From JAPWJZ01 sp966211335 (GTDB lineage: Bacteria; Pseudomonadota; Alphaproteobacteria; Micavibrionales; UBA2020): a stretch of 64,000 nt of DNA. The DNA lies in NCBI GenBank assembly GCA_966211335.1, contig CBIHNF010000005.1, positions 101,507 through 165,506 on the forward strand. Direction: 5' to 3'. A program made the translations under genes and the position numbers. Below are positions 24,479 through 32,895 of the stretch, one piece after another (positions within the stretch are counted from its first letter, which is position 1; every line of letters begins with the position of its first letter). Below the pieces are notes generated by a model. The model was not told the origin of the DNA, did not search any database, and saw only the letters and a list, made by a program, of their open reading frames with translations.

Positions 24479-26224
24479 CTAGAGCTGTTTTGCATCCGTA
24501 TGCGCAACCTGCGCCGGCGCCGCGTCAACGCCGCTGCTCAGTTTATGCTCCAGCGACGTGCGGAAGCCCGCGTCTTTGGAAAGCTCATGCGCGCGCTGCC
24601 ATTTAAACCGCGCCTCGTTCTTGCGGCCGGCCTGCCAGTAAGCATCGCCGAGGTGATCGAGGATAGTTGAATCATCGGCGACGATGCCAACGGCCTTTTC
24701 CAGCCATTCGACGGATTCCGTGTACTGCCCTGCGCGGTAAAGCGCCCAGCCAAGGCTGTCCACCATATAGCCGTCATCGGGGCGCATGGCGACCGCGCGG
24801 CGGATGTATTTCAGCGCCTGTTCGATATGCACACCCTTGTCGGCCCAGCTGTAGCCGATGAAGTTCAAAATCATCGGGTTGTCGGGCTGCATTTCAAGCG
24901 CTTTCAGCAGGTCTTTCTCGGCCATGTCCCAGTTGTTGAGGCGTTCCTGCGCCATGCCGCGCGCGTAAATCACGGGCCACTGGTCGTTCGACGCCTTGGT
25001 GTCTTTCAACGCGGCGTCGTAGGAGGCGAGGGCTTCCTTGTACTGGTCATGGCGGCGGTAGAGGTCGCCAAGACTGACGAGCGACTGGAAGTGGTGTTCC
25101 GGCGTCTTCGACAGATCCTGCAGCAGGTTCACCGCTTCATCCATATGTCCGCTGATTTCATAGACCTCGCCAACGCGCATGCGGGAGAGCCAGAACAGCG
25201 GGGAATTTTCGGCAATGGCGTTATAATCGGCAATGCCCTTGTTGTACTGGTCGTGCAGTGCTGCGATATCGCCCAGCATCATCATGGCATAGGGCGCTTT
25301 CGGCGACAGCAGCAGCACCATGCTGCCGTAAATTTGCGCGGAGTCATAGGCTTTGCGCTCGTACAGCAGCGTTGCAAGGTCAAACAGCGCAATTGCCGCG
25401 CCATCCGCCGCGCGCGTGATATTGGCGGCAGGCTTCAGGTTCATCGCATCGGCAAAGGGGTTGGAGGGATAGAGCTTCGCAATGCCAGAGTAAATAGAGC
25501 GCGTAATATCCGGCTGGTTATTGCGCTGGAAGAAATTGGCCGCGAGGATGGCGGAGTTCAGCGTCAGGCCCTGCGCCATCGCCTTCTTGTAGTGCTCGGC
25601 TGCGCCTTTGGGGTTGTTCGACAGTTCCTCGATCAGCGCCGCATGGACATGATAGGTCGGATCATTGTCGCCGGAATTGGTTTTGAGCAGCTTCAACGCT
25701 TTCGCCTTGTCGCCCATGCCGGTGTAGGTCCAGGCGAGGAGGAGGGGTTTGGTGTACTGGCCAAAGCCGTCATCCGGCAGCTGGCTCACGTAAGCGGCGG
25801 CGGCCTTGTAATTGTTTTTCGCCAGCGCATCGCAGGCAAGGTAGATCGCGGCGAGGTCGGAATTTTCCTGGTCGCTCAAAACTTTTTCGGCAAGGTCATG
25901 CGCGCGGTCATACTGCATCGCGCCGACGGAGAGCAAAAAGGCGCGCTGTTGCAGCAGTGCGTTCTCAGGATCGAATTCAATGACGGCGCGCATATATTCC
26001 TGCGCGGTTTCCCAGTCCTGCTGCCCTTGCGCGAAACGGCCCGAGAGATAGTTGCCCGAAAGGGTGGTGGCGGCAGGCAGCGCCGGCGGCAGTTGCGGGC
26101 CATCGGGGATGATCATGCCGACGGGCGTTGAAATATCGCCGCTGGCGGCCGTGCCTTGTGAATGAACGCCGAGGGTGATGAGACCGGCCATGAGAAGAGC
26201 ACAAAAAAGGCGGTAAAACTTCAC
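24479..26224 (-). CDS. Secreted or periplasmic TPR-repeat protein
   Basis: A 581-residue protein with an N-terminal signal peptide (MKFYRLFCALLMAGLITLGVHSQGTA). The remainder is a helical solenoid of about 12-14 TPR units. The best are near the C-terminus: DNPMILNFIGYSWADKG, DGYMVDSLGWALYRAGQYTE and DSTILDHLGDAYWQAGRKNEA. Such proteins scaffold envelope complexes, and the lipoprotein NlpI/BamD-like or PEP-CTERM TPR proteins are comparable. In alphaproteobacteria a TPR protein of this size often neighbours ispE and ETF-QO, as here. The specific partner is not evident. 68 bases separate it from the first cysteine-rich gene. Confidence 0.85.
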   Translation of the reverse strand: MKFYRLFCALLMAGLITLGVHSQGTAASGDISTPVGMIIPDGPQLPPALPAATTLSGNYLSGRFAQGQQDWETAQEYMRAVIEFDPENALLQQRAFLLSVGAMQYDRAHDLAEKVLSDQENSDLAAIYLACDALAKNNYKAAAAYVSQLPDDGFGQYTKPLLLAWTYTGMGDKAKALKLLKTNSGDNDPTYHVHAALIEELSNNPKGAAEHYKKAMAQGLTLNSAILAANFFQRNNQPDITRSIYSGIAKLYPSNPFADAMNLKPAANITRAADGAAIALFDLATLLYERKAYDSAQIYGSMVLLLSPKAPYAMMMLGDIAALHDQYNKGIADYNAIAENSPLFWLSRMRVGEVYEISGHMDEAVNLLQDLSKTPEHHFQSLVSLGDLYRRHDQYKEALASYDAALKDTKASNDQWPVIYARGMAQERLNNWDMAEKDLLKALEMQPDNPMILNFIGYSWADKGVHIEQALKYIRRAVAMRPDDGYMVDSLGWALYRAGQYTESVEWLEKAVGIVADDSTILDHLGDAYWQAGRKNEARFKWQRAHELSKDAGFRTSLEHKLSSGVDAAPAQVAHTDAKQL

Positions 26225-26536
26225 GGGTTATTCCTTTACATATATAAAGTCACGCTTCAGCGCCCAAAACCGCCAAAGGCCTATTCCCCTAAGTACACTT
26301 TCGCATAGACAGGTTAATAACTCGTGAGCAGCGAAAGGGTGTCACAAGGGGTTAATTTTGAAACTAAATTACGCTGCACTGCAGCAAAACTAGCTAAATA
26401 ATCCAAGAATTTACGTCTATTGCTCATAATATTGTTCTCTGGCGCATTTTAACCATTGCCAAGATTCATGGGGTGGCGCACCATTTTCGGAAATTTACCG
26501 CTGTCCAGAATCAACCCGCAAAGGGCCAAGCTCCGC
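26225..26536. other. Divergent intergenic region, no gene seen
   Basis: These 312 bases are AT-richer than the surroundings and separate the divergent TPR and hydrolase genes. They contain the inverted repeat GCTGCA-C-TGCAGC (26373-26385), a possible operator. Weak -10-like sequences (for example ATAATAT near 26427) occur, but I cannot assign a convincing promoter. An in-frame extension of the hydrolase back to 26456 (TTG) or 26468 (ATG) has atypical codons and was not used. Confidence 0.4.
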
Positions 26537-27397
26537 ATGTTCAAGAAGCTGACGCAGATCTTCAACTCGACGACCGAACTGCACCGCGCCGCCCTTCAGT
26601 ATGGCAACCTCGCCATGAGCTGGCCGCTGGTGAAGCAGCAGCTGCCGAAGGGCGATGGCCACCCCGTGCTGTTCCTGCCCGGTTTCCTGACCAGCGATGC
26701 TTTTACCTTTCCGCTGCGCACGCGCGTGGAAGAGCAGGGCTTCAAAACCTACGGCTGGGACAACGGCTTCAATCTCGGCTTCGATGAAAAGACCGCGCAG
26801 CATTTGAAAAAACGCCTACAGGATGTGTTTGAAGAAAACGGCGGGCAGAAAGTCACGCTCGTCGGCCACAGCCTTGGCGGCGTCTACGCGCGCGAACTCG
26901 CCCGCGAATTCCCCGAAATGGTGCGCGGCGTGATCACCCTCGGCACGCCCTTCGGCATGCTGCAGGACCCCGCGGCTGCGACTTCGGAAAGGCTCGATAA
27001 AATTTACCGCTTCTTCCAGCCGGCCTCCGTCGACAAGACGATTGACGATATCGGCGCGCGCGGCCTGACGCCGCCGCCGGTGCCGACGACATCCATGTTC
27101 TCCCGCGACGACGGTGTTGTGGACTGGAAGGCGGCGCTGAACCCGAAAATGCCGCTGACCGAAAACATCGAAGTCACCGGCAGCCACATGGGCATGACGA
27201 TGAGCGCCCCCACCATCGCCGCCGTCATCGACCGCTTGGCGCAAAAGGAAGGCGACTGGAAGCCTTTCGACAAGTCGAAATACACGTCGTTGTTCTACCC
27301 GCAAGGCGCGAACGACAACGACCTGCCCCGCAACCCCGGCTGGAAAGCGACGCCGCAATCGCCGAGCCTCTTCCGCGATAAGAAGCCGAAGCCGTAA
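26537..27397 (+). CDS. Lipase/esterase-like alpha/beta hydrolase
   Basis: A 286-residue protein. The core shows HPVLFLPGFLTSDAFTFPLR (oxyanion region), the nucleophile elbow LVGHSLGGVYA with Ser112, and GVITLGTPFGM, the typical strand after the elbow in bacterial lipases and PGAP1-like proteins. A His in SHMGMTMS or nearby probably completes the triad. It lacks a signal peptide, so a cytosolic or membrane-associated acyl hydrolase is likely. I chose the ATG at 26537, where codon use becomes typical; the ribosome site AAGGG is somewhat distant. Substrate unknown. The hairpin repeat at 27406 follows its stop by 8 bases. Confidence 0.75.
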   Translation: MFKKLTQIFNSTTELHRAALQYGNLAMSWPLVKQQLPKGDGHPVLFLPGFLTSDAFTFPLRTRVEEQGFKTYGWDNGFNLGFDEKTAQHLKKRLQDVFEENGGQKVTLVGHSLGGVYARELAREFPEMVRGVITLGTPFGMLQDPAAATSERLDKIYRFFQPASVDKTIDDIGARGLTPPPVPTTSMFSRDDGVVDWKAALNPKMPLTENIEVTGSHMGMTMSAPTIAAVIDRLAQKEGDWKPFDKSKYTSLFYPQGANDNDLPRNPGWKATPQSPSLFRDKKPKP

Positions 27398-27405
27398 TCC
27401 GCTTT

Positions 27406-27483
27406 TCTGTCATTCCGAGCGCAGCGAGGAATCTCCCCTTTTCTGCACGAAGAGGAGAACCCTCACGTTGTTCGGGATGACAA
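27406..27483. repeat. Intergenic hairpin repeat, copy 1
   Basis: The element begins TCTGTCATTCCGAGCGCAGC and ends with GTTGTTCGGGATGACA. Its ends are an imperfect inverted repeat, so the RNA would form one long hairpin with a central AGAGGAGA part. A close copy in the same orientation lies at 51071-51148. It sits between convergent genes, 7 bases from the ETF-QO stop, and could act as a transcription barrier. Confidence 0.8.
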
Positions 27484-27490
27484 ATTTTTA

Positions 27491-29134
27491 TCACATATTC
27501 GAATAGTTCGGACCACCGCCGCCTTGGGGGACGGTCCAGTCGATATTTTGGCTGGGGTCCTTGATGTCGCAGGTTTTGCAGTGGACGCAGTTCTGCGCGT
27601 TGATCTGGAACTTCGGTTTGCCGTCGGGGCCGTCGATTACTTCATAGACGCCGGCGGGGCAGTAGCGTTGCGCGGGCTCGGCCCATTCGGGCAGGTTTAC
27701 TTTAATGGGGATCGACGCATCGCGCAGCTTCAGGTGGCAGGGCTGGTCTTCTTCATGGTTGGTGTTGGAGATGAAGACAGAAGACAGACGATCAAACGTC
27801 AACACGCCATCCGGTTTTGGATAGTCGATTTTTTTGGAATGTTCTGCCTTCTTCAGCTGGTTCCAGTCGGCGTGGTTCTTCAAGGTCCAGGGGGTTTTGC
27901 CGCGCAGGAAGACAGTGTCGATGGCGGAATAGATAAAGCCCATCACAAAACCCCAGCGGAAGCTCGGGCGGATGTTGCGGACTTTATGCAGCTCGGCATA
28001 GAGCCAGCTTTTTTCAAACTTCTCGCGGTAGGTCTGGCATTCTTTTGCCGAGGGATCACCAGCTGCAAACATTTCGCTCAAGGCTTCTGCCGCCAGCATG
28101 GCGGATTTCATCACCGCATGGGTGCCCTTGATTTTCGGTGTGTTGAGGAAGCCCGCGGTATCGCCCACCAGCAAGCCGCCGGGGAAAGTGAGTTTGGGCA
28201 GCGATTGCAAGCCGCCTTCCGAAATCGCGCGCGCGCCGTAGCTGATGCGTTTCGCGCCCTCTAAAAAGTCGCGCACGAAAGGATGCGTCTTGAAACGCTG
28301 CATTTCATTAAACGGGGAAAGATACGGGTTGGAATAATCCAGCCCCGTCACAAAACCGATGGAAACGATGTTGTTTTCCCAGTGATACAGCCATGACCCG
28401 CCATAGGTTTTGGAATCCATCGGCCAGCCGGCGGTATGGATGACGAGGCCCTGCTTGAATTTCTCGGGCTTCACTTCCCACAGCTCTTTCACGCCTAAAC
28501 CATAGGTTTGCGGGTTGGCATCCTTGCGCAGGTTGAATTTTTTGAAGAGCGTTTTGGTGAGCGAGCCGTGGCAGCCTTCCGCAAAAATGGTCTGCTTCGC
28601 ATGCAGCTCCATACCGCGCTGGTAAGCGGCGGTATGCTCGCCGTTTTTGCCGACGCCCATGTCGCCGGTTGCAACGCCTTTGACCGCGCCAGATTCGTCG
28701 TACAAAACTTCCGCGGCGGCAAAGCCGGGGTAAATCTCGACACCCAGCGCGGTTGCCTGTTCGCCCAGCCAGCGGCAGAGGTTGCCTAGGCTCGCAATAT
28801 AGTTGCCCTTGTTGTGCATGGGCGGCGGCAGCGGCAGGCGGATAGCTTTGGTTTTTGTCAGGAAGTAAAACCGGTCGTCATTCGGCTCCACTTTCAGCGG
28901 CGCGCCTTTTTCCTTCCAGTCGGGGATGAGCTCGTTCAGCGCGCGCGGCTCGATCACCGCGCCGGACATGATATGCGCCCCGACTTCCGAGCCTTTTTCG
29001 AGGACGCAGACGTTCAAGCCCGCGTTCAGCTGCTTCAACCGGATGGCAGCGGTGAGGCCGGAGGGACCTGCGCCGACGATGACGACGTCGTAGCTCATGA
29101 CTTCACGCGGGGGCAGGGCGACTTCGTTATCCAT
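27491..29134 (-). CDS. Electron transfer flavoprotein-ubiquinone oxidoreductase
   Basis: A 547-residue membrane-associated flavoprotein that passes electrons from ETF to ubiquinone, linking fatty- and amino-acid oxidation to respiration. It has the FAD dinucleotide fold (DVVIVGAGPSGLTAAIRLKQ, 15-34) and the GMELHAKQTIFAEGCHGSLTK segment. In the C-terminal ferredoxin-like module, YCPAGVYE and NCVHCKTCDI supply four cysteines for a 4Fe-4S cluster. The end IDWTVPQGGGGPNYSNM is the highly conserved terminus of the family. Length is normal. No ETF subunit genes are in view. The start ATG follows AGGATG. Confidence 0.97.
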   Translation of the reverse strand: MDNEVALPPREVMSYDVVIVGAGPSGLTAAIRLKQLNAGLNVCVLEKGSEVGAHIMSGAVIEPRALNELIPDWKEKGAPLKVEPNDDRFYFLTKTKAIRLPLPPPMHNKGNYIASLGNLCRWLGEQATALGVEIYPGFAAAEVLYDESGAVKGVATGDMGVGKNGEHTAAYQRGMELHAKQTIFAEGCHGSLTKTLFKKFNLRKDANPQTYGLGVKELWEVKPEKFKQGLVIHTAGWPMDSKTYGGSWLYHWENNIVSIGFVTGLDYSNPYLSPFNEMQRFKTHPFVRDFLEGAKRISYGARAISEGGLQSLPKLTFPGGLLVGDTAGFLNTPKIKGTHAVMKSAMLAAEALSEMFAAGDPSAKECQTYREKFEKSWLYAELHKVRNIRPSFRWGFVMGFIYSAIDTVFLRGKTPWTLKNHADWNQLKKAEHSKKIDYPKPDGVLTFDRLSSVFISNTNHEEDQPCHLKLRDASIPIKVNLPEWAEPAQRYCPAGVYEVIDGPDGKPKFQINAQNCVHCKTCDIKDPSQNIDWTVPQGGGGPNYSNM

Positions 29135-29250
29135 AATTCACATCCTTTGTCGTTCTTCCGAAAGGCTAATATAGCTTCCCGCCAAAAGCGATAGTTCCTT
29201 TGACTCTATAGCCGCTGCTCCGTTACCTTTTGGGGATTAAAAGGAATGTT

Positions 29251-30102
29251 ATGGCGCTGGACGATTACAACGCGGTTGAACTGCTGCAATGGTATGCCGA
29301 TGTCGGCGTCGACGAAGCGGTCGGCGACGCGCCGGTTGACCGGACGAAGCTGGTCGAAAAACCGGCGGTTGTCGCCTATGCGCCTGCCGCGGCCCCGCTT
29401 GCCCCCGTCAATTTTGCCGTCCCCTCCGGACCCGCCACCGTGCCGGTGATAGACGCCGGCCCCGGCTCCTTCGAGGCCTTGGGCGATGCAAGAATGCTGG
29501 CCGCTTCCGCCAAAAGCCTTGAAGAACTCCGCGAAGCCCTCGACGGTTTCAAGGCCATCGCCCTGAAACGCACCGCCACCCAGATGGTTTTTGCCGATGG
29601 CAACCCCGCCGCCAAAGTCATGCTGGTGGGCGAAGCCCCCGGCGCGGACGAGGACCGCATCGGCCGCCCCTTTGTCGGCGTCTCCGGCCAGTTGCTCGAC
29701 CGCATGATGGGGGCGATCGGCCTGAGCCGAGAAGAGTCTATATATATAAGTAACCTCATCAACTGGCGCCCCCCCGGCAACCGCGACCCGTCCGATGCCG
29801 AAACGGCCTTGAGCCTGCCCTTTATCCAAAGGCATATCGAACTGGTGAAGCCGGAAGTGCTGCTCTTCGTCGGCGGCGTGTCGGCCAAAGCCCTGCTGCA
29901 AACCACGGACGGCATCACCAAGCTGCGCGGCAGGTGGCGGGAATACCAGACGCCGGGGCTTGAAAAGCCTGTCGCCGCCATGGCTATCTTCCATCCCGCC
30001 TACCTGTTGCGCTCACCGCAACAGAAGGGTCTTGCCTGGGCGGACCTGCAAAAAGTGCGAAACAAGCTGCGGGAATTGGGGATTCTGCCACCTGCCGCTT
30101 AA
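29251..30102 (+). CDS. Family-4-type uracil-DNA glycosylase lacking all cysteines
   Basis: A 283-residue protein. Residues 100-275 match family 4 UDG: MLVGEAPGADEDRIGRPFVG (motif A), GQLLDRMMGAIGL, NLINWRPPGNRDP, and the late FHPAYLLRSPQQK (motif B His). An Ala/Pro-rich, poorly conserved region lies before it. Normal members bind 4Fe-4S through conserved cysteines, including one in a GCALK.TAT phrase and one before LPF. Here these read AIALKRTAT and LSLPF, and the whole protein has no Cys. Uracil excision is probable but the cluster cannot form. AAAAGG precedes ATG 29251. Confidence 0.88.
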   Translation: MALDDYNAVELLQWYADVGVDEAVGDAPVDRTKLVEKPAVVAYAPAAAPLAPVNFAVPSGPATVPVIDAGPGSFEALGDARMLAASAKSLEELREALDGFKAIALKRTATQMVFADGNPAAKVMLVGEAPGADEDRIGRPFVGVSGQLLDRMMGAIGLSREESIYISNLINWRPPGNRDPSDAETALSLPFIQRHIELVKPEVLLFVGGVSAKALLQTTDGITKLRGRWREYQTPGLEKPVAAMAIFHPAYLLRSPQQKGLAWADLQKVRNKLRELGILPPAA

Positions 30103-30283
30103 GTCGCCCACGCGGCTGATTCGCGCATATATTCCATAATCATAATTTTTGAGCTGTTGATAAGGTCCTGTAATCCACGACCAATTTTTATTGTTATGGA
30201 AATATTTGCCAAGAACTTTTATTTGCGCTATCGGTTTTACACTCTTCGACACTCTGGATTGAACAGAATAAGGCTAACGGATT

Positions 30284-32329
30284 TTGGACACCTTACCAAA
30301 ACGAAGACATCTTTTAGGCATCATGGGTATCGCACTTGCGCTTTCAGGCGCGGGTTCTGCGGTGGCCGTGGGCGTGCCTGTCGCCGTGAAGAAGCCTGCC
30401 ATCCACAGTGCCAACACCCATGTCTCTTTCATTCTGGGCATCCACCCGACCCGCAAGCCGGGGCAGGTCGCGGCAGCCCGCGCGGTTATTGAAGCAGCAC
30501 CGCGCGCCTTTGTTGCCAGCAGCGCCATGCGCCCCGAAAACCCGGCGACCATGACGCCCACTTTCGTCAGCGCCGAAGCGCCGGTGCCGTCGGTAGTGGA
30601 TAAAGAACCGTCCCTGCTCACCCGCATGTTCGCGCACCTGGGCGCCGCCCGCCGCCTGACGGATGAAGACGCCGCCCGCTACGCGCATATCTTCGCCTTC
30701 CAGGATGTCGGCGATTTCACCAAGGCGAATGCGGAGATTGCGAAGCTGACTGATAGCCGCCTCATGGGGCAGGTGCTCTACCAGCGCTACGTGCATCCGG
30801 ATTATACCGCGACCTACAAAGAACTCGCCGACTGGATGAAGCGCTATGCCGACCTGCCCGGCGCGCCGCGCATTGCGGAACTGGCCTTGAGGAAAAAAAC
30901 CAAGGGCGCGGAAAGCTTCCCGCCTGCCAAAATCGGCAAGGGCGTTTACAGCCAGCACGACTTCGACGTCGGCCAGCTGGCGCAGCCCTATATCAGCGAA
31001 CAACCGCATACGCCGCGCCAACGCGACATTATCCGCGCCATCAACCTCTCCCTCTCCGACGCGCCGAGCGTGGCGCTGAAACGGCTGGAGAGCGACGAAG
31101 CACGCAAAATTTTCGACGCCGGCGAATATGACTCGCTGCGCGCCAATATCTCGACCTCCTATTTCTACAACGGCAAGGTGCAGAAGGCGTATGAGCTGGC
31201 CTCCGCCTCCGCCGACCGTTCGGGCAAAGATGTGCCGGTCGCCGGCTGGATCGGCGGGCTTTCCGCCTGGCAGATGGGCAAATACGAAACCGCCGCCAAA
31301 TATTTTGAAATGACCGCCAATTCCAACCGCACCTCGGCCTGGATGTCGGCCGCCGGTTCCTACTGGGCGGCGCGGTCTTACCTGCGTTCCCGCCAGCCGC
31401 AGAAGGTCAGCTACTGGCTGCACCGCTCCGCCAACTACCCGCGCACTTTCTACGGCATTATCGCCATGAAGGCCCTTGGCATGGAGCAGGCGAAGTTCAA
31501 TTGGACGGTGCCGGAGCTGACCGACAACCATATCAAGGCGCTCTCGACGCTGCCCGCCGGCAAACGCGCGCTTGCGCTTGTCGATGCCGAGCGGCCTGAT
31601 CTGGCCGAGCAGGAACTGCGCCAGATGAACCCCGGCGACAATGATGTGCTGCAGGAAGCCATGATCGCCCTCGCCAATGACAACGGCATGCCGGCGCTGG
31701 CCATGCGCATGGGCTCCACCTTCAAGTCGCGCGTCGGCCAATTGTATGATGCGGCACTTTATCCGGATGTGCCTTGGGCGCCGGAGCGCGGCTTCCGCGT
31801 TGACCGCGCGCTGGTCTATGCCTTCATCCGTCAGGAATCGAAGTTCGATCCGTCGGCGAGCAATAAATCTTCCGGCGCTGTCGGTTTGATGCAGCTGATG
31901 CCGGATACCGCGAAACACGTGGCGCATCTCTATGCCGAAAACCTGGCGCATGACCGCCTGCAGGACCCGCGCATCAACATCGATCTTGGCCAGAAGTACC
32001 TCGCGGAATTGCTGCGCAATGAATATGTCGGCAACAATCTCTTCAAGCTCGCGGTCGCCTATAACGCCGGCCCTGGCAAGCTCGCGCGATGGGAACAGAC
32101 GGCGCAATATGCCGATGACCCGCTGCTGTTCATCGAAAGCATCCCCGTTGCCGAAACCCGTATCTTCGTCGAGCGCGTGCTGGCCAACTACTGGATCTAC
32201 CGCATCAAGTACCATCAGGGCACCGACAGCCTTGATAAGGTGGCGGAAGGCGATTGGCCGATCTATCTGGCGCAGGACATGCGCAAAGGCCCGCGCCTTG
32301 CCACCGCCGCCAATGTTTTGCCGCGTTAA
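30284..32329 (+). CDS. Soluble lytic murein transglycosylase (SLT family)
   Basis: A 681-residue exported enzyme. A helical superhelix domain spans about 100-490. The catalytic SLT domain follows: YAFIRQESKFDPSASNKSSGAVGLMQLMPDTA, with the acid Glu518, then NIDLGQKYL, AVAYNAGPGKL and the FVERVLANYWIYR motif. It cleaves MurNAc-GlcNAc bonds to anhydro-muropeptides in the periplasm. I use the TTG start at 30284 because it supplies the basic n-region (KRRH) of the signal peptide and has AAGG 11 bases upstream; the next ATG would cut into the signal. The gene follows the UDG by 181 bases. Confidence 0.93.
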   Translation: MDTLPKRRHLLGIMGIALALSGAGSAVAVGVPVAVKKPAIHSANTHVSFILGIHPTRKPGQVAAARAVIEAAPRAFVASSAMRPENPATMTPTFVSAEAPVPSVVDKEPSLLTRMFAHLGAARRLTDEDAARYAHIFAFQDVGDFTKANAEIAKLTDSRLMGQVLYQRYVHPDYTATYKELADWMKRYADLPGAPRIAELALRKKTKGAESFPPAKIGKGVYSQHDFDVGQLAQPYISEQPHTPRQRDIIRAINLSLSDAPSVALKRLESDEARKIFDAGEYDSLRANISTSYFYNGKVQKAYELASASADRSGKDVPVAGWIGGLSAWQMGKYETAAKYFEMTANSNRTSAWMSAAGSYWAARSYLRSRQPQKVSYWLHRSANYPRTFYGIIAMKALGMEQAKFNWTVPELTDNHIKALSTLPAGKRALALVDAERPDLAEQELRQMNPGDNDVLQEAMIALANDNGMPALAMRMGSTFKSRVGQLYDAALYPDVPWAPERGFRVDRALVYAFIRQESKFDPSASNKSSGAVGLMQLMPDTAKHVAHLYAENLAHDRLQDPRINIDLGQKYLAELLRNEYVGNNLFKLAVAYNAGPGKLARWEQTAQYADDPLLFIESIPVAETRIFVERVLANYWIYRIKYHQGTDSLDKVAEGDWPIYLAQDMRKGPRLATAANVLPR

Positions 32330-32360
32330 AAACGCCGCAGCGCAACAATTGACATAATTA

Positions 32361-32389
32361 TTGACCTTCCGCGCAATTTTTGGTATGAT
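32361..32389 (+). promoter_or_regulatory. Strong sigma70-like promoter
   Basis: TTGACC (32361-32366), a 17-base spacer, then TATGAT (32384-32389). A second -35-like TTGACA lies at 32349. The expected transcript start (about 32396) falls at the ATG of 32398, which argues that translation begins at the later ATG, 32422. Confidence 0.65.
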
Positions 32390-32421
32390 GCAATTTCATG
32401 ACATCAACCGGGAAGTGCGCC

Positions 32422-32895
32422 ATGGCGGCCGACACTCAACAACTGCTGGCCGATATTGACGGTCTCAAAGCGGCCTTTGACAAGGCGGCGAATGATGCCT
32501 CGCGCCGCAGCTTTGCAGATGTCCTGAAAGCACGCGACAAAACCGAAGAATTCATGATCTACCAGCGCGCCGGCGATGATCTGACCGCCGCGCGTAACTT
32601 CATCGCCAACGGCAATGCGCCGAAAGCGGCGGAGAAGCTTGGTAAGCTGGCAACAGAATTCGCCGCTAATGCGCAGGCCTATCGCGCCCGCGAAAAATTC
32701 CTCCCCGCGCCCAGCTACAGCCGTAAAACGATTTTCGCCGCGCTCGCCGCCAAAGTGCAGAATTTCAAAGACCCCGAATTCGAAAGACACAAAGCCGAAG
32801 CGAAAGCGCGCGTCGATGTGCTGCAGGAAGCGCAGCGTATGGATACGCTGTCGAAAAAAACCGCCGCCGTGCAACTGAAAATAGGGCAGGGATAA
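32422..32895 (+). CDS. Small helical protein of unknown function
   Basis: A 157-residue protein (MAADTQQLLADIDGLKAAF...) predicted almost wholly helical, Lys/Ala/Glu-rich, without signal or membrane segment. I choose ATG 32422 because GGGAAG precedes it at good spacing and the promoter would place ATG 32398 at the transcript start. The M20 gene starts directly after its stop, so the two form an operon. I recognise no family. A coiled-coil or helical-bundle partner protein is the most that can be said. Confidence 0.6.
   Translation: MAADTQQLLADIDGLKAAFDKAANDASRRSFADVLKARDKTEEFMIYQRAGDDLTAARNFIANGNAPKAAEKLGKLATEFAANAQAYRAREKFLPAPSYSRKTIFAALAAKVQNFKDPEFERHKAEAKARVDVLQEAQRMDTLSKKTAAVQLKIGQG

Noticed and set aside
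24827..26131. A 434-codon plus-strand frame opposite the TPR gene
   Set aside because: Arg/Val/Gly-rich translation without motifs, antisense to clear TPR repeats.
30344..32215. A 623-codon open frame opposite the lytic transglycosylase
   Set aside because: The plus-strand gene has a complete SLT domain; the antisense frame is a codon-bias artefact.
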